From positions 1 through 19,734 of the forward strand of contig JAGVMY010000049.1 of assembly GCA_020053565.1 (NCBI GenBank): 19,734 nt of DNA. Reading direction: 5' to 3'. Shown here piece after piece: positions 7,997 through 15,696 of the stretch. This stretch comes from Thermodesulfovibrionales bacterium. Its GTDB lineage: Bacteria; Nitrospirota; Thermodesulfovibrionia; Thermodesulfovibrionales; SM23-35. Both the position numbers and the translations under genes were made by a program. The notes under the pieces were generated by a model. It saw only the letters and a list, made by a program, of their open reading frames with translations. It was not told the DNA's origin and made no database searches. Position 1 is the stretch's first letter, and each line of letters starts with the position of its first letter.

Positions 7997-8088
7997 TACT
8001 GGAGGATTCAAGGGTTCAAGGGTTCAAGTTTTAAAAAATAATCACTAGAATCCTTGAATCCTCGACCCCTTGAACCCTATGTAGTATT
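7995..8088. repeat. Octamer-repeat palindromic element (long imperfect stem-loop)
   Basis: Left arm 8003-8028 is an 8-bp tandem array (unit AGGGTTCA, first copy AGGATTCA, three copies plus AG). Right arm 8053-8078 is its inverted counterpart, matching at 22 of 26 positions. An outer 6-bp pair AATACT (7995-8000) / AGTATT (8083-8088) extends the stem beyond a small asymmetric internal loop (2 and 4 nt). The terminal loop is A/T-rich (8029-8052). No U-tract follows, so a classical terminator is doubtful. It fills the gap between the dikinase-like gene and the GAPDH gene and begins inside the TAA stop. Confidence 0.85.
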
Positions 8089-8139
8089 AAGTAAGAGAAA
8101 ATGAAATTAATTAACTAATCGTAAGGGGGGTATAAAAAG

Positions 8140-9420
8140 ATGACTGAAGGGATAAAAGTAAAAATGATACCTGAAAATAAGCCTATACTGGGTATTAACG
8201 GTCTGGGGAGAATTGGGAAATTGACCCTCTGGCATCAGATAGGGAGAAAATATTTTTCAGAAATTATTGTAAACATCGGTAGAAACGCAGGAACGACGCT
8301 TGAAGACATTGCTCTCTATATTGAAAAGGACTCTACCTATGGGGCATTACATCGCTATCTTTACGGATATAGAGCAAAAAGGATCATTGAAAATCTTGAT
8401 GAAGACAAAGGCACCATGTTGATAGATGGCATACCGGTCACGATACTGCGGGAATCCCGTAACCCAGGACATATACCCTGGAGGGAGAACGGTGTAAAAG
8501 TGGTTATTGAGGCAACAGGGAAATTTACCAGCCCTGCTACTCCTCCTGATGTCAAAGAAGGTTCTGCACGAGGTCACTTAGAGGCAGGTGCAGAGAAGGT
8601 CATTGTCTCAGCACCTTTTAAGATCAAAGAGAAAGGTCTTTCAATGCCTGAGGATGCAACAACCATCGTAATGGGTATTAATGATGATAGGTATGACCAC
8701 ACTAAACACCATGTTATCTCAGGTGCATCCTGTACGACTACCTGTCTTGCATATATGATTAAGCCGCTTTTAGATTACTTTGGTCCTAAAAAAATACTCA
8801 GTGCTTCTATGGCTACAGTCCATGCTGCTACTGGTACTCAAGAGGTGCTTGACAGGCTACCAAAGACTGGGGCTACCGACCTCAGAAAAAATAGAAGCAT
8901 CATGAATAATATCATTCTCACTACTACAGGAGCTGCTAAGACCCTTGGGCTGGTAATCCCTGAAATGAATAAGATAGGATTTATTGCAGAATCAGTGCGT
9001 ATCCCTGTTACTACCGGATCTCTCATTATCCTGGTAGTTGCTTTATATGAGGAATCAGAACACCCCTCTATTAATCGAAACCTCATTAACAACATTTATC
9101 GTGACGTCGCGGAAAAGGAAAAGAGGGGTTACATAAAATATACTGATGAACAGAATGTATCTTCAGACATAATTGGGCTTTATGGACCTGCTGCCATTAT
9201 TGAAGGACACGAAACACATACAAGAACCGCCAATATTTCTTTAGACCTTAGTAGGTTTCATAAAATACCAAGCGATGTCCTTGTGGATTTAAATCCAACC
9301 ACTATAGAGATACCCGTTACCCAGGCAGTAATCTATGGTTGGTACGATAACGAAATGGGAAGCTATACTAACATGCTGGGAGATCTGACTGTCAAAATTG
9401 CTTCAATGGTTTATCAGTAA
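8140..9420 (+). CDS. Divergent long glyceraldehyde-3-phosphate dehydrogenase family protein
   Basis: 426 residues, against the usual ~335 for glycolytic GAPDH. It would interconvert glyceraldehyde-3-phosphate and 1,3-bisphosphoglycerate with NAD(P). The Rossmann motif INGLGRIGKL lies at 19-28. Catalytic Cys198 is in SGASCTTTCLA, His228 in MATVHAATG, TGAAKTLGLVIPEMN at 263-277, and GWYDNEMGSYTNML at 400-413. Differences from the canonical enzyme are SNASCTTN read as SGASCTTT, WYDNEWG read as WYDNEMG, and no Asp at the NAD-ribose position after the second beta strand (VNIGRNAG instead of the usual ND). The last suggests NADP or relaxed cofactor use. Extra length lies at about 82-115 and 128-170. 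A GGGGGG Shine-Dalgarno at 8125-8130 fixes ATG 8140. It is paired with the dikinase-like gene upstream, and its stop lies 5 nt from a convergent gene. Confidence 0.88.
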   Translation: MTEGIKVKMIPENKPILGINGLGRIGKLTLWHQIGRKYFSEIIVNIGRNAGTTLEDIALYIEKDSTYGALHRYLYGYRAKRIIENLDEDKGTMLIDGIPVTILRESRNPGHIPWRENGVKVVIEATGKFTSPATPPDVKEGSARGHLEAGAEKVIVSAPFKIKEKGLSMPEDATTIVMGINDDRYDHTKHHVISGASCTTTCLAYMIKPLLDYFGPKKILSASMATVHAATGTQEVLDRLPKTGATDLRKNRSIMNNIILTTTGAAKTLGLVIPEMNKIGFIAESVRIPVTTGSLIILVVALYEESEHPSINRNLINNIYRDVAEKEKRGYIKYTDEQNVSSDIIGLYGPAAIIEGHETHTRTANISLDLSRFHKIPSDVLVDLNPTTIEIPVTQAVIYGWYDNEMGSYTNMLGDLTVKIASMVYQ

Positions 9421-9425
9421 AATGT

Positions 9426-10322
9426 TTAAAACTTGAAGTATGATGTTATTACGTTCCCCTTTTTATCAAAAAAAACCTTTGCGACAAAATGGTCCTCGGG
9501 TCTTATGGCAAACGAGAGCTCGCGCCATGTGACTGTGGTCATCCTGTCATCACTTCTCACCTCAACATATGGATACCTTGCAAAATAAAGAAAGTTTCTT
9601 ACAACTCTTTCATTTTTCGACCTCTCAATAAATGGGTCATTATTGTGTACCTTATATGTTTCATGCACACAAATCCTTCTTGTAAAAAGGTCTGCAAAGC
9701 CTACCTTAAACTCATTGCCAGACCTTACCACAAACCACCATCTGAGAAAATCATTTGGCAGAGGGCATAGCTTATATGTATGAGCTTCAAGTCGCTCTTT
9801 CAAAAATTCTTTTGTCTTCCCATGGAGATAATACCTGCCACCTGTATACGTAATAACAAGAAATACTGTAGTAACCGCTATAAGTGTTGCCTTCTTTTTG
9901 TTAACACTGCACAGGATAACTGACAGAAGAAGACCTATTGTTATATACGGGTCTATGATAAACATCAGGTCGAGTGAATACAGTTCCCAGTCAAGTGGTG
10001 AGAGGATTCTTGTTCCATACTGTGTGGTGAGATCCATAAAGAGATGGACAGCATAGCTGAGAAAAGCTATGAAAAAATAATAGAAAAACCCTTTCCTGTA
10101 ACCAGCTATAAGCCCGATTATCGTAGGCACTACGAGCAATGCAAGTACTCCGTGTGTTATACCCCTGTGGTATCTTAGAAAGACATCCGCTCCCCAGAGT
10201 CTGGTGATATAGTCAATGTCCGGAGCAATTGCAGACAGAAGAATTACCAGAAAGGCTGCTTTTCTCTTGAAACCGAGATGTCCGAGTGTAACGCCTGCAA
10301 GGCCGTGTGTAACAGGATCCAT
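9426..10322 (-). CDS. YdjM-type membrane-bound metal-dependent hydrolase (DUF457/PF04307 family)
   Basis: 298 residues. The N-terminus MDPVTHGLAGVTLGHLGFKR is diagnostic of the YdjM/LexA-binding inner-membrane putative hydrolase family. Putative metal ligands recur in that family's pattern: H6, APDIDYI (about 33-39), YHRGITHG (about 50-57) and HLFMDLTTQYG (about 93-103). About four hydrophobic membrane segments occupy residues 20-165, and the C-terminal ~130 residues are soluble. Its substrate is unknown. It lies 40 nt after the MacB-like permease on the same strand, and that gap holds a heptamer array. Only a weak AAGAG-like ribosome site from the repeat precedes the ATG. Its stop faces the GAPDH stop across 5 nt, so the transcripts must overlap or terminate inside the genes. 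Confidence 0.85.
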   Translation of the reverse strand: MDPVTHGLAGVTLGHLGFKRKAAFLVILLSAIAPDIDYITRLWGADVFLRYHRGITHGVLALLVVPTIIGLIAGYRKGFFYYFFIAFLSYAVHLFMDLTTQYGTRILSPLDWELYSLDLMFIIDPYITIGLLLSVILCSVNKKKATLIAVTTVFLVITYTGGRYYLHGKTKEFLKERLEAHTYKLCPLPNDFLRWWFVVRSGNEFKVGFADLFTRRICVHETYKVHNNDPFIERSKNERVVRNFLYFARYPYVEVRSDDRMTTVTWRELSFAIRPEDHFVAKVFFDKKGNVITSYFKF

Positions 10323-10327
10323 AATAA

Positions 10328-10355
10328 TTAGCTCTTAGCTCTTTGCTCTTTGCTC
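10328..10355. repeat. Heptamer tandem array (4 copies)
   Basis: Four uninterrupted 7-bp units on the plus strand: TTAGCTC, TTAGCTC, TTTGCTC, TTTGCTC. They fill most of the 40-nt gap between the MacB-like permease stop and the YdjM-type start. No inverted partner is seen nearby. Confidence 0.85.
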
Positions 10356-10362
10356 TATATTG

Positions 10363-11592
10363 TTATTCATACCTTAATGCATCTATCGGGTTAAGAAGTG
10401 ATGCCTTATATGCAGGATAAAACCCAAAGAATATACCTACCAATCCGGAAAAGCTAAAGGCAAGAAGTATGGATAGGGGCGAAACGATTGTTGCCCAGCC
10501 TGCGATCATGGATATTACTTTTGAACCAGACACTCCAGCAACGATACCAGCAATGCCGCCGATTAATGATAATGTGACTGCTTCGATAATGAACTGCAGT
10601 CTTATGTCCCAAGTTTTTGCACCGACAGCCATTCTTATTCCAATCTCCCTTGTCCTCTCTGTGACTGAGACGAGCATGATGTTCATTATCCCTATACCTC
10701 CAACAAGGAGAGAAACAGAGGCTATTGCTCCAAGTAATAACGTCATGACCTTTGTTGACTCTTCTGCAGCCTGCATCATCTGAGTAAGATTTCTCACTGT
10801 AAAATCATTCTCCTGTTTTGGACCTATGCGGTGCCTCTGTTTGAGTAGTTCTGTTATCTGTTTTTCAGCATCAGACAATGCTTCTGTACTTTTTGCCTTA
10901 ACTGTTATTGTTCTCACCATACCAGGGAATGTAGTTCCGAAAAGCTTTTTCTGTGCTGTCGTGAGAGGGACATAGATAGTATCGTCCTGATCCTGACCTG
11001 TAGGGGTCTGGCCTTTTCTATCAAGCACACCTATCACTGTAAACGGAACATTCTTTATTCTTACTATCTTACCAATTGGGTCTATATCTCCAAAAAGGTT
11101 CTCTATAACAGTCTGACCTAGTAGACAAACCTTTGAAGCACTTTTGATGTCCTGTTCTGTAAATGCTCTCCCCTCAGCAAGTGGCCAGTCTCTGACATTC
11201 AATACACTTGGTGTACTGCCCCTCACCCCTGTTGACCAATTCTGATTGCCATACACAACCTGTGCAACCCCACTGAGGTCAGGAGCAACATCTAATACTG
11301 CAGAGCATTCCCTCTGTATCGCCTCTGCATCGCCCATGGTAAGTGTAGGTTGGGTTCCCATACCCATTCTCACTCCTCCTGCAGTCGTTGCTCCTGGAAT
11401 CACTATAATCAAATTACTCCCTATGCTCGCAATCTGCTCAGATATCTTTTGACTCGCGCCTGTGCCAACAGCAAGCATGGCAATAACCGCACCAACTCCG
11501 ATAATGATTCCAAGCATAGTAAGGGCTGAACGCATCTTATTCACCCTTAAGGCCCTAAAAGAAATTTTTATTGTTGAAGGCATGTTAATCAT
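10363..11592 (-). CDS. MacB-type ABC transporter permease
   Basis: 409-residue inner-membrane protein with MacB/FtsX topology. One membrane helix lies near residues 20-45 (LTMLGIIIGVGAVIAML). A large periplasmic MacB_PCD domain covers about 46-280. Three C-terminal helices follow in the FtsX domain (about 283-305, 330-360, 370-395), including GGIGIMNIMLVSVTERTREIGIRMA. It ends in NPIDALRYE, the usual end of the family. Its ATG overlaps the ATPase stop as ATGA, and a GAGG Shine-Dalgarno lies about 5 nt upstream. Unlike E. coli MacB, the ATPase is a separate chain. Together with MacA- and TolC-like proteins it should form a tripartite exporter; the substrate cannot be read from sequence. Confidence 0.93.
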   Translation of the reverse strand: MINMPSTIKISFRALRVNKMRSALTMLGIIIGVGAVIAMLAVGTGASQKISEQIASIGSNLIIVIPGATTAGGVRMGMGTQPTLTMGDAEAIQRECSAVLDVAPDLSGVAQVVYGNQNWSTGVRGSTPSVLNVRDWPLAEGRAFTEQDIKSASKVCLLGQTVIENLFGDIDPIGKIVRIKNVPFTVIGVLDRKGQTPTGQDQDDTIYVPLTTAQKKLFGTTFPGMVRTITVKAKSTEALSDAEKQITELLKQRHRIGPKQENDFTVRNLTQMMQAAEESTKVMTLLLGAIASVSLLVGGIGIMNIMLVSVTERTREIGIRMAVGAKTWDIRLQFIIEAVTLSLIGGIAGIVAGVSGSKVISMIAGWATIVSPLSILLAFSFSGLVGIFFGFYPAYKASLLNPIDALRYE

Positions 11593-12281
11593 AATTTCCT
11601 CATTGGTTCATCACTGATAACACATCCATCTAAGAATTTTATTATACGCCTGCTGTAGGCTGCAATATCACTCTCGTGTGTTATCAGTATTATAGTAATA
11701 TTTGACTCTTTGTTAAGTTTCACAAAAAGCTCCATTATCTCAGAGCTTGTCTTTGTGTCGAGGTTCCCTGTTGGCTCATCTGCGAGGATTATGGGTGCAT
11801 CATTTACAAGTGCCCTTGCGATTGCAACCCTCTGCTGCTGTCCACCTGAAAGCTGCGTTGGATGATGATCTTCCCTTCCTTCCAGTCCAACAGACTTAAT
11901 GGCTGTAATTGCCTTCTGTCTTCTTTCCTTTGCGGGAATACCATTGTAGAGCAACGGCAATTCAACATTCTCGAGGGCTGACGTCCGTGGGAGCAGATTA
12001 AATCCTTGAAAAACAAAACCAATTTTGTTGTTTCTTATCCCTGCCAGTTCATCCCTGTTAAGTTGAGCAGTATCAGTCCCCTCCAGAAGATAATGCCCAC
12101 TTGTCGGAGTGTCAAGACAGCCAAGAATATTCATAAACGTTGATTTACCAGATCCTGATGGGCCCATTATCGCAACAAAGTCACCTCTCTCAATGGTAAG
12201 TGACACTCCGTAGAGGGCATTTACCTCAACATCTCCAAGTTTATAGACTTTCGTAATTTCTCGCGCATCAATGAGTGCCAT
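11589..12281 (-). CDS. MacB/LolD-type ABC transporter ATPase
   Basis: 230 residues from ATG 12281. The opening ALIDAREITKVYKLGDVEV is typical of the family, whereas the frame extension to GTG 12299 adds six residues overlapping macA and has no match. Walker A is GPSGSGKS (40-47), Q-loop Q92, signature LSGGQ (144-148), Walker B IILADEP (164-170) and switch His202. It powers the permease encoded just downstream. There is 1 nt between the upstream adaptor stop (TAA) and this ATG, and a 4-nt overlap with the permease, so co-translation is likely. Confidence 0.95.
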   Translation of the reverse strand: MALIDAREITKVYKLGDVEVNALYGVSLTIERGDFVAIMGPSGSGKSTFMNILGCLDTPTSGHYLLEGTDTAQLNRDELAGIRNNKIGFVFQGFNLLPRTSALENVELPLLYNGIPAKERRQKAITAIKSVGLEGREDHHPTQLSGGQQQRVAIARALVNDAPIILADEPTGNLDTKTSSEIMELFVKLNKESNITIILITHESDIAAYSRRIIKFLDGCVISDEPMRKL

Positions 12282-12282
12282 G

Positions 12283-13458
12283 TTAGAACCGCAGACCACG
12301 CCCTAAACTACCAGTTCCAGGCTGAGCTTTTGTTTTTGCCGATGATTCCACTATTATTTCCTGCCCTTCATTTATCTCACCGGAGACAACCTCTGTATAA
12401 TTCCCGTCACTTATGCCAGTCTCTACCTTTACACGCTTTGGTTTATTATTTTCGACTATCCAGACACCGGGACCTTTTGGTTGGGTTGTCCCTTTATTTT
12501 TTATTGCCTCAGAAGGCCTGAATCTCAACGCAGTATTCGGTATTTTGAGAACATCTTTTTTACTTGATATGATTATTGACACATTGGCTGTCATCCCTGG
12601 CTTGAGTTTGAATTCAGGATTGTCCACATAAATAACTACATCATACGTGACCACATTCTGCACAGTTATGGGTGCATTTCTGACCTGTGACACTCTGCCC
12701 TTAAAGGTAATATCCGGATAGGCATCAACGGTAAATTCAACATCCTGTTTCACATTTACTTTTCCTATATCTGCCTCGCCTACATTCGTGTCTATCTGCA
12801 TCTTTGTCAGATCCTGGGCAATATTGAACAGCGTCGGGGTCTGAAAACTTGCAGCCACAGTCTGTCCGACATCCACATTCCTTGACACTACAATTCCGTT
12901 CACAGGAGACTGTATCCTTGTATACCTGAGGTTCGTTGCTGCATATTCTAAAGCTGCTTCTGTCTGTGCAACCTGAGCCTTTGTAGCGCTTACCTGGGCT
13001 TTTGCTGCATCATAATTTGTCTCTGAGGTATCCAGATCACTTCTCGCAATAAGGTTTTTTGAAAAGAGTTCTCTATTTCTTTCCATCGTTCTCTTTGTAT
13101 CAAGGAGGGAAGCCTCTGCCTTCTCCACATTGGCTTTTGCTGAAAGGAGATTTGCTCTTGCCTGCTGCACCTGTGCCTCAAAAGTAGACGGATCTATCTG
13201 AGCGATCAACTGTCCCTGTTTTACAGGAGAATTAAAATCAACATATATCTGTTTGATAGTCCCTGAAACCTGAGTGCCAACAAGAACTGTGGTTACCGCA
13301 TTCACAGTACCTGTAGCAGTAACAGTTGCCTCTATATCACCTTTGGTAATCTTCTCTGTTTTGAATTTCAATTCAGTTTCTTTACTGCTGAATACAATGA
13401 ATGCAGCTATGCCAAGGACTACAACAATGACGATACCAATCAATATCTTCTTCTTCAT
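12283..13458 (-). CDS. MacA-type periplasmic adaptor (HlyD/RND membrane-fusion family)
   Basis: 391 residues. An N-terminal membrane anchor (ILIGIVIVVVLGIAAFIVF, about 5-23) is followed by the first half-lipoyl segment (about 55-95, GTQVSGTIKQIYVDFNSPVK). A helical hairpin (about 100-180) is rich in Ala, Lys, Glu and Gln, then comes the second lipoyl half (RIQSPVNGIVVSR) and beta-barrel and membrane-proximal domains to the C-terminus. It should bridge the MacB-type permease to the TolC-type channel. The ATG overlaps the tolC-like stop as ATGA with GGGGG upstream. There is no lipobox Cys. Confidence 0.93.
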   Translation of the reverse strand: MKKKILIGIVIVVVLGIAAFIVFSSKETELKFKTEKITKGDIEATVTATGTVNAVTTVLVGTQVSGTIKQIYVDFNSPVKQGQLIAQIDPSTFEAQVQQARANLLSAKANVEKAEASLLDTKRTMERNRELFSKNLIARSDLDTSETNYDAAKAQVSATKAQVAQTEAALEYAATNLRYTRIQSPVNGIVVSRNVDVGQTVAASFQTPTLFNIAQDLTKMQIDTNVGEADIGKVNVKQDVEFTVDAYPDITFKGRVSQVRNAPITVQNVVTYDVVIYVDNPEFKLKPGMTANVSIIISSKKDVLKIPNTALRFRPSEAIKNKGTTQPKGPGVWIVENNKPKRVKVETGISDGNYTEVVSGEINEGQEIIVESSAKTKAQPGTGSLGRGLRF

Positions 13459-14750
13459 TTGACCCCCATTGCCTTCTCAAGACTCGACTGAGCAACTTTA
13501 TAATCATAAAGCTCCTGGATATATGCTGTCTTTGCACTTGTATATGCAACCTGTGCATCGGTAACCTCAATCGGGGTACCCACGCCGGCTGCATACCTTC
13601 CATTAGCAATATCAAGATTTTCCTCTGCCTGCCTTACCGCAAGTTCAGCAGTGGGAATCCTTTCCTCTGCATCCTGTAAATTGAGATATGCCTGTTGAAC
13701 CTCAAGGAATACTCCCTGCCGCAATGACTCTTCATTTGCCTTGAGAACATTCAGGTTTGCCTTTGATTCTTCTACCTGATATTTAGTCAGAAAACCACTG
13801 AATATGGGAAATGTGAGGGTTGCCCCAATGCTCCACCCATTATCTAAAGAAGTAACCTTTGTCCCCGACCAGTTGTAACTCGCATTACCAGATAAACTTG
13901 GATAGTAATCTTTCTTTACAAGTTCGATGGATTCTCCTGCTGCCTCTTTTCTAGCAATGACTGATCTGAGATCTGGTCTATTGCTATATGCCATTTCCAA
14001 TGCCTTTACAAATTCAATCTCATATTTTTTAAATGTAAGGTTATCAATAACATAATAGTCAGGGGCAACAGTGATACCCATTGTATTATTGAGGGTTACC
14101 CGTGCTACCCTGAGTGCGTTTCCCGCCTTTATCAGATTCAGTTTTGCATTACTCAAATCCACTTCTGCCTTTGTGACATCAAATTTCGGCTTCGTGCCTA
14201 CTTTAAAAAATCCCTTTGCCTGTTCAAGGTGTAGCTCGAATTGTTTCATCGTTTCTGCAGCAACATCCCTGTTTCTCTTTGCCTGCAGTACTCCATAATA
14301 TGCCTGTTTCACATTAAAAATTATCTGGTCTGTTACATTCTCGAGATCTGAACGGGAAGAATCCAGATTAAACCTCTGAATCTTCACATTCGTTGCGGTT
14401 TTACCAAAATCAAATATATTCTGGCTCAGGTTAAAGCTGCTGGTATAATCATCAAATGTACGATCTGTAGTGACAGCAACCTCGCCTCTTGAACCAACTA
14501 AAGCATTAAATTTACTATAGCCTGATAACCAGTTTAACTGTGGATAATAATTGGCCCTTGCCTGACCGATTTTGCTCTGACTTATATCCACTGTGCTTAG
14601 TGCAGCAATGATATTTGGATGTTTTTTAAGGGCTATTTCAATACATCGCTCCAGATTAAGCGATTCATCCTTTTTTATAATTTCATCTGCACCTGCTTTA
14701 AAAGGGATGATGAGTGTGAACAATAAAACTATAGGAATGAGTTTTTGCAC
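13455..14750 (-). CDS. TolC family outer-membrane efflux protein
   Basis: 431 residues. A signal peptide (LIPIVLLFTLIIPFKAGA) precedes two repeats of the outer-membrane efflux (OEP) fold: LNLERCIEIALKKHPNI near the start, and helical hairpins with many Ala, Asn, Gln and Glu residues. The C-terminal stretch GRYAAGVGTPIEVTDAQVAY is a typical OEP signature. The start is GTG 14750, with AAGGAGG 5 nt upstream inside the end of the EamA gene, so it is probably translationally coupled to that gene. It provides the outer-membrane duct for the MacA/MacB-type genes that follow. Confidence 0.93.
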   Translation of the reverse strand: MQKLIPIVLLFTLIIPFKAGADEIIKKDESLNLERCIEIALKKHPNIIAALSTVDISQSKIGQARANYYPQLNWLSGYSKFNALVGSRGEVAVTTDRTFDDYTSSFNLSQNIFDFGKTATNVKIQRFNLDSSRSDLENVTDQIIFNVKQAYYGVLQAKRNRDVAAETMKQFELHLEQAKGFFKVGTKPKFDVTKAEVDLSNAKLNLIKAGNALRVARVTLNNTMGITVAPDYYVIDNLTFKKYEIEFVKALEMAYSNRPDLRSVIARKEAAGESIELVKKDYYPSLSGNASYNWSGTKVTSLDNGWSIGATLTFPIFSGFLTKYQVEESKANLNVLKANEESLRQGVFLEVQQAYLNLQDAEERIPTAELAVRQAEENLDIANGRYAAGVGTPIEVTDAQVAYTSAKTAYIQELYDYKVAQSSLEKAMGVK

Positions 14751-14751
14751 A

Positions 14752-15597
14752 TTAACCTCCTTTTAATGTAATATACCCGGAAAATATTATCAGTAATCCA
14801 CCGATCACAACGCTCAGTGTCAACATCTCATTTAAGAATACCATGCTAAAAATTATAGCACCAACAGGCTCAATATAGCCAAGTACCGCAGTCCTGTTTG
14901 CCGTCAACTTACGCATCCCTCTGAAATACAATATGGGTGCAATAGTTGAATGCAGAGCACCTAAGAGGACAAAACTCCATAAAGCCTGAACTGGAAAGCT
15001 GCTCACAAAGGGAAGAAGCATAATGGCTATAATAAGGTTTTGAGAAAAAGCTAACACAACAGGATTATAGCTCTGCGCAAAGACTCTTACGATAATAATA
15101 ATTACTGCATATGCAACCCCTGAAAGGAGTCCGAAGAGAATACCCACTGTATCTCTGTCAGGATGACTTATTAAGTCAATAAAACCTTCTGGTTCTACGC
15201 CCACCATAATCCACAAACCAATGCTTGCAATACCTATCGAGATTATAATTCTCTTTGTTAACGGCTCTTTCAGAAATATCAGTGCCAGAAAGGCAACAAG
15301 CACAGGGGCAATATAATGGGTAAGTACTGCATTGGCAATGGTAGTCTTGTGGAATGCATAAAAAAACGTGAAGTTATTAAGAAGCACAATTGGACCTAAA
15401 ATGAGCAGATAAAGAAACTCCTTGCCCTTTGGAAAGTTTATTCTGTATTTTTTTCTGGTTAAGACTATGCCCTGAATAATGATGCTCACAAGGGTAGAAT
15501 AAAAAATGAGAACATGTATTGGAACATTCGAGAGCCTGACCACTACCCCGAGAGAGCTCCAGATGAATAGAGCTAAGAGGACATAGAAAGAAGCCAT
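14752..15597 (-). CDS. EamA family (drug/metabolite transporter superfamily) permease
   Basis: About 281 residues with ten predicted hydrophobic segments and two EamA repeats. The N-terminal LALFIWSSLGVVVRL, the motif near residues 100-120 (LFLKEPLTKRIIISIGIASIGLWIMV) and the C-terminal repeat (YIEPVGAIIFSMVFLNEMLT) match the family, whose members move amino acids or other metabolites out or in. The frame is open to ATG 15606, but that codon is inside the predicted -10 box, so ATG 15597 (MASFYVLL) is preferred and could be leaderless. Its last codons contain the Shine-Dalgarno of the tolC-like gene. Leading an efflux operon is unusual and may indicate related substrates. Confidence 0.88.
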   Translation of the reverse strand: MASFYVLLALFIWSSLGVVVRLSNVPIHVLIFYSTLVSIIIQGIVLTRKKYRINFPKGKEFLYLLILGPIVLLNNFTFFYAFHKTTIANAVLTHYIAPVLVAFLALIFLKEPLTKRIIISIGIASIGLWIMVGVEPEGFIDLISHPDRDTVGILFGLLSGVAYAVIIIIVRVFAQSYNPVVLAFSQNLIIAIMLLPFVSSFPVQALWSFVLLGALHSTIAPILYFRGMRKLTANRTAVLGYIEPVGAIIFSMVFLNEMLTLSVVIGGLLIIFSGYITLKGG

Positions 15598-15604
15598 GAG
15601 AAAC

Positions 15605-15633
15605 ATAGTATATCATTTTCTAAATGCCTTCAA
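15605..15633 (-). promoter_or_regulatory. Putative sigma70 promoter for the EamA-efflux operon
   Basis: Minus strand: TTGAAG (15633-15628, 4/6), 17-nt spacer, TACTAT (15610-15605, 4/6 with T, A and final T kept). The predicted start near 15598 is next to ATG 15597. There is no Shine-Dalgarno before either candidate start, consistent with a leaderless message. Confidence 0.45.
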
Positions 15634-15696
15634 CATATCAAATCTAAATAATGAATATTGCTTGAAAAACCCTTGCTCTATCAGCAAACATAAGAC

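Noticed and set aside
7995..8088. CRISPR-like or intrinsic terminator reading of the octamer element
   Set aside because: Units are contiguous 8-mers without spacers, and no U-tract follows either arm.
3842..9420. Recent horizontal transfer of the dikinase-GAPDH cassette
   Set aside because: The strand switch and slightly more A/T-rich feel are suggestive, but no mobile genes or flanking repeats are seen and composition was not computed.
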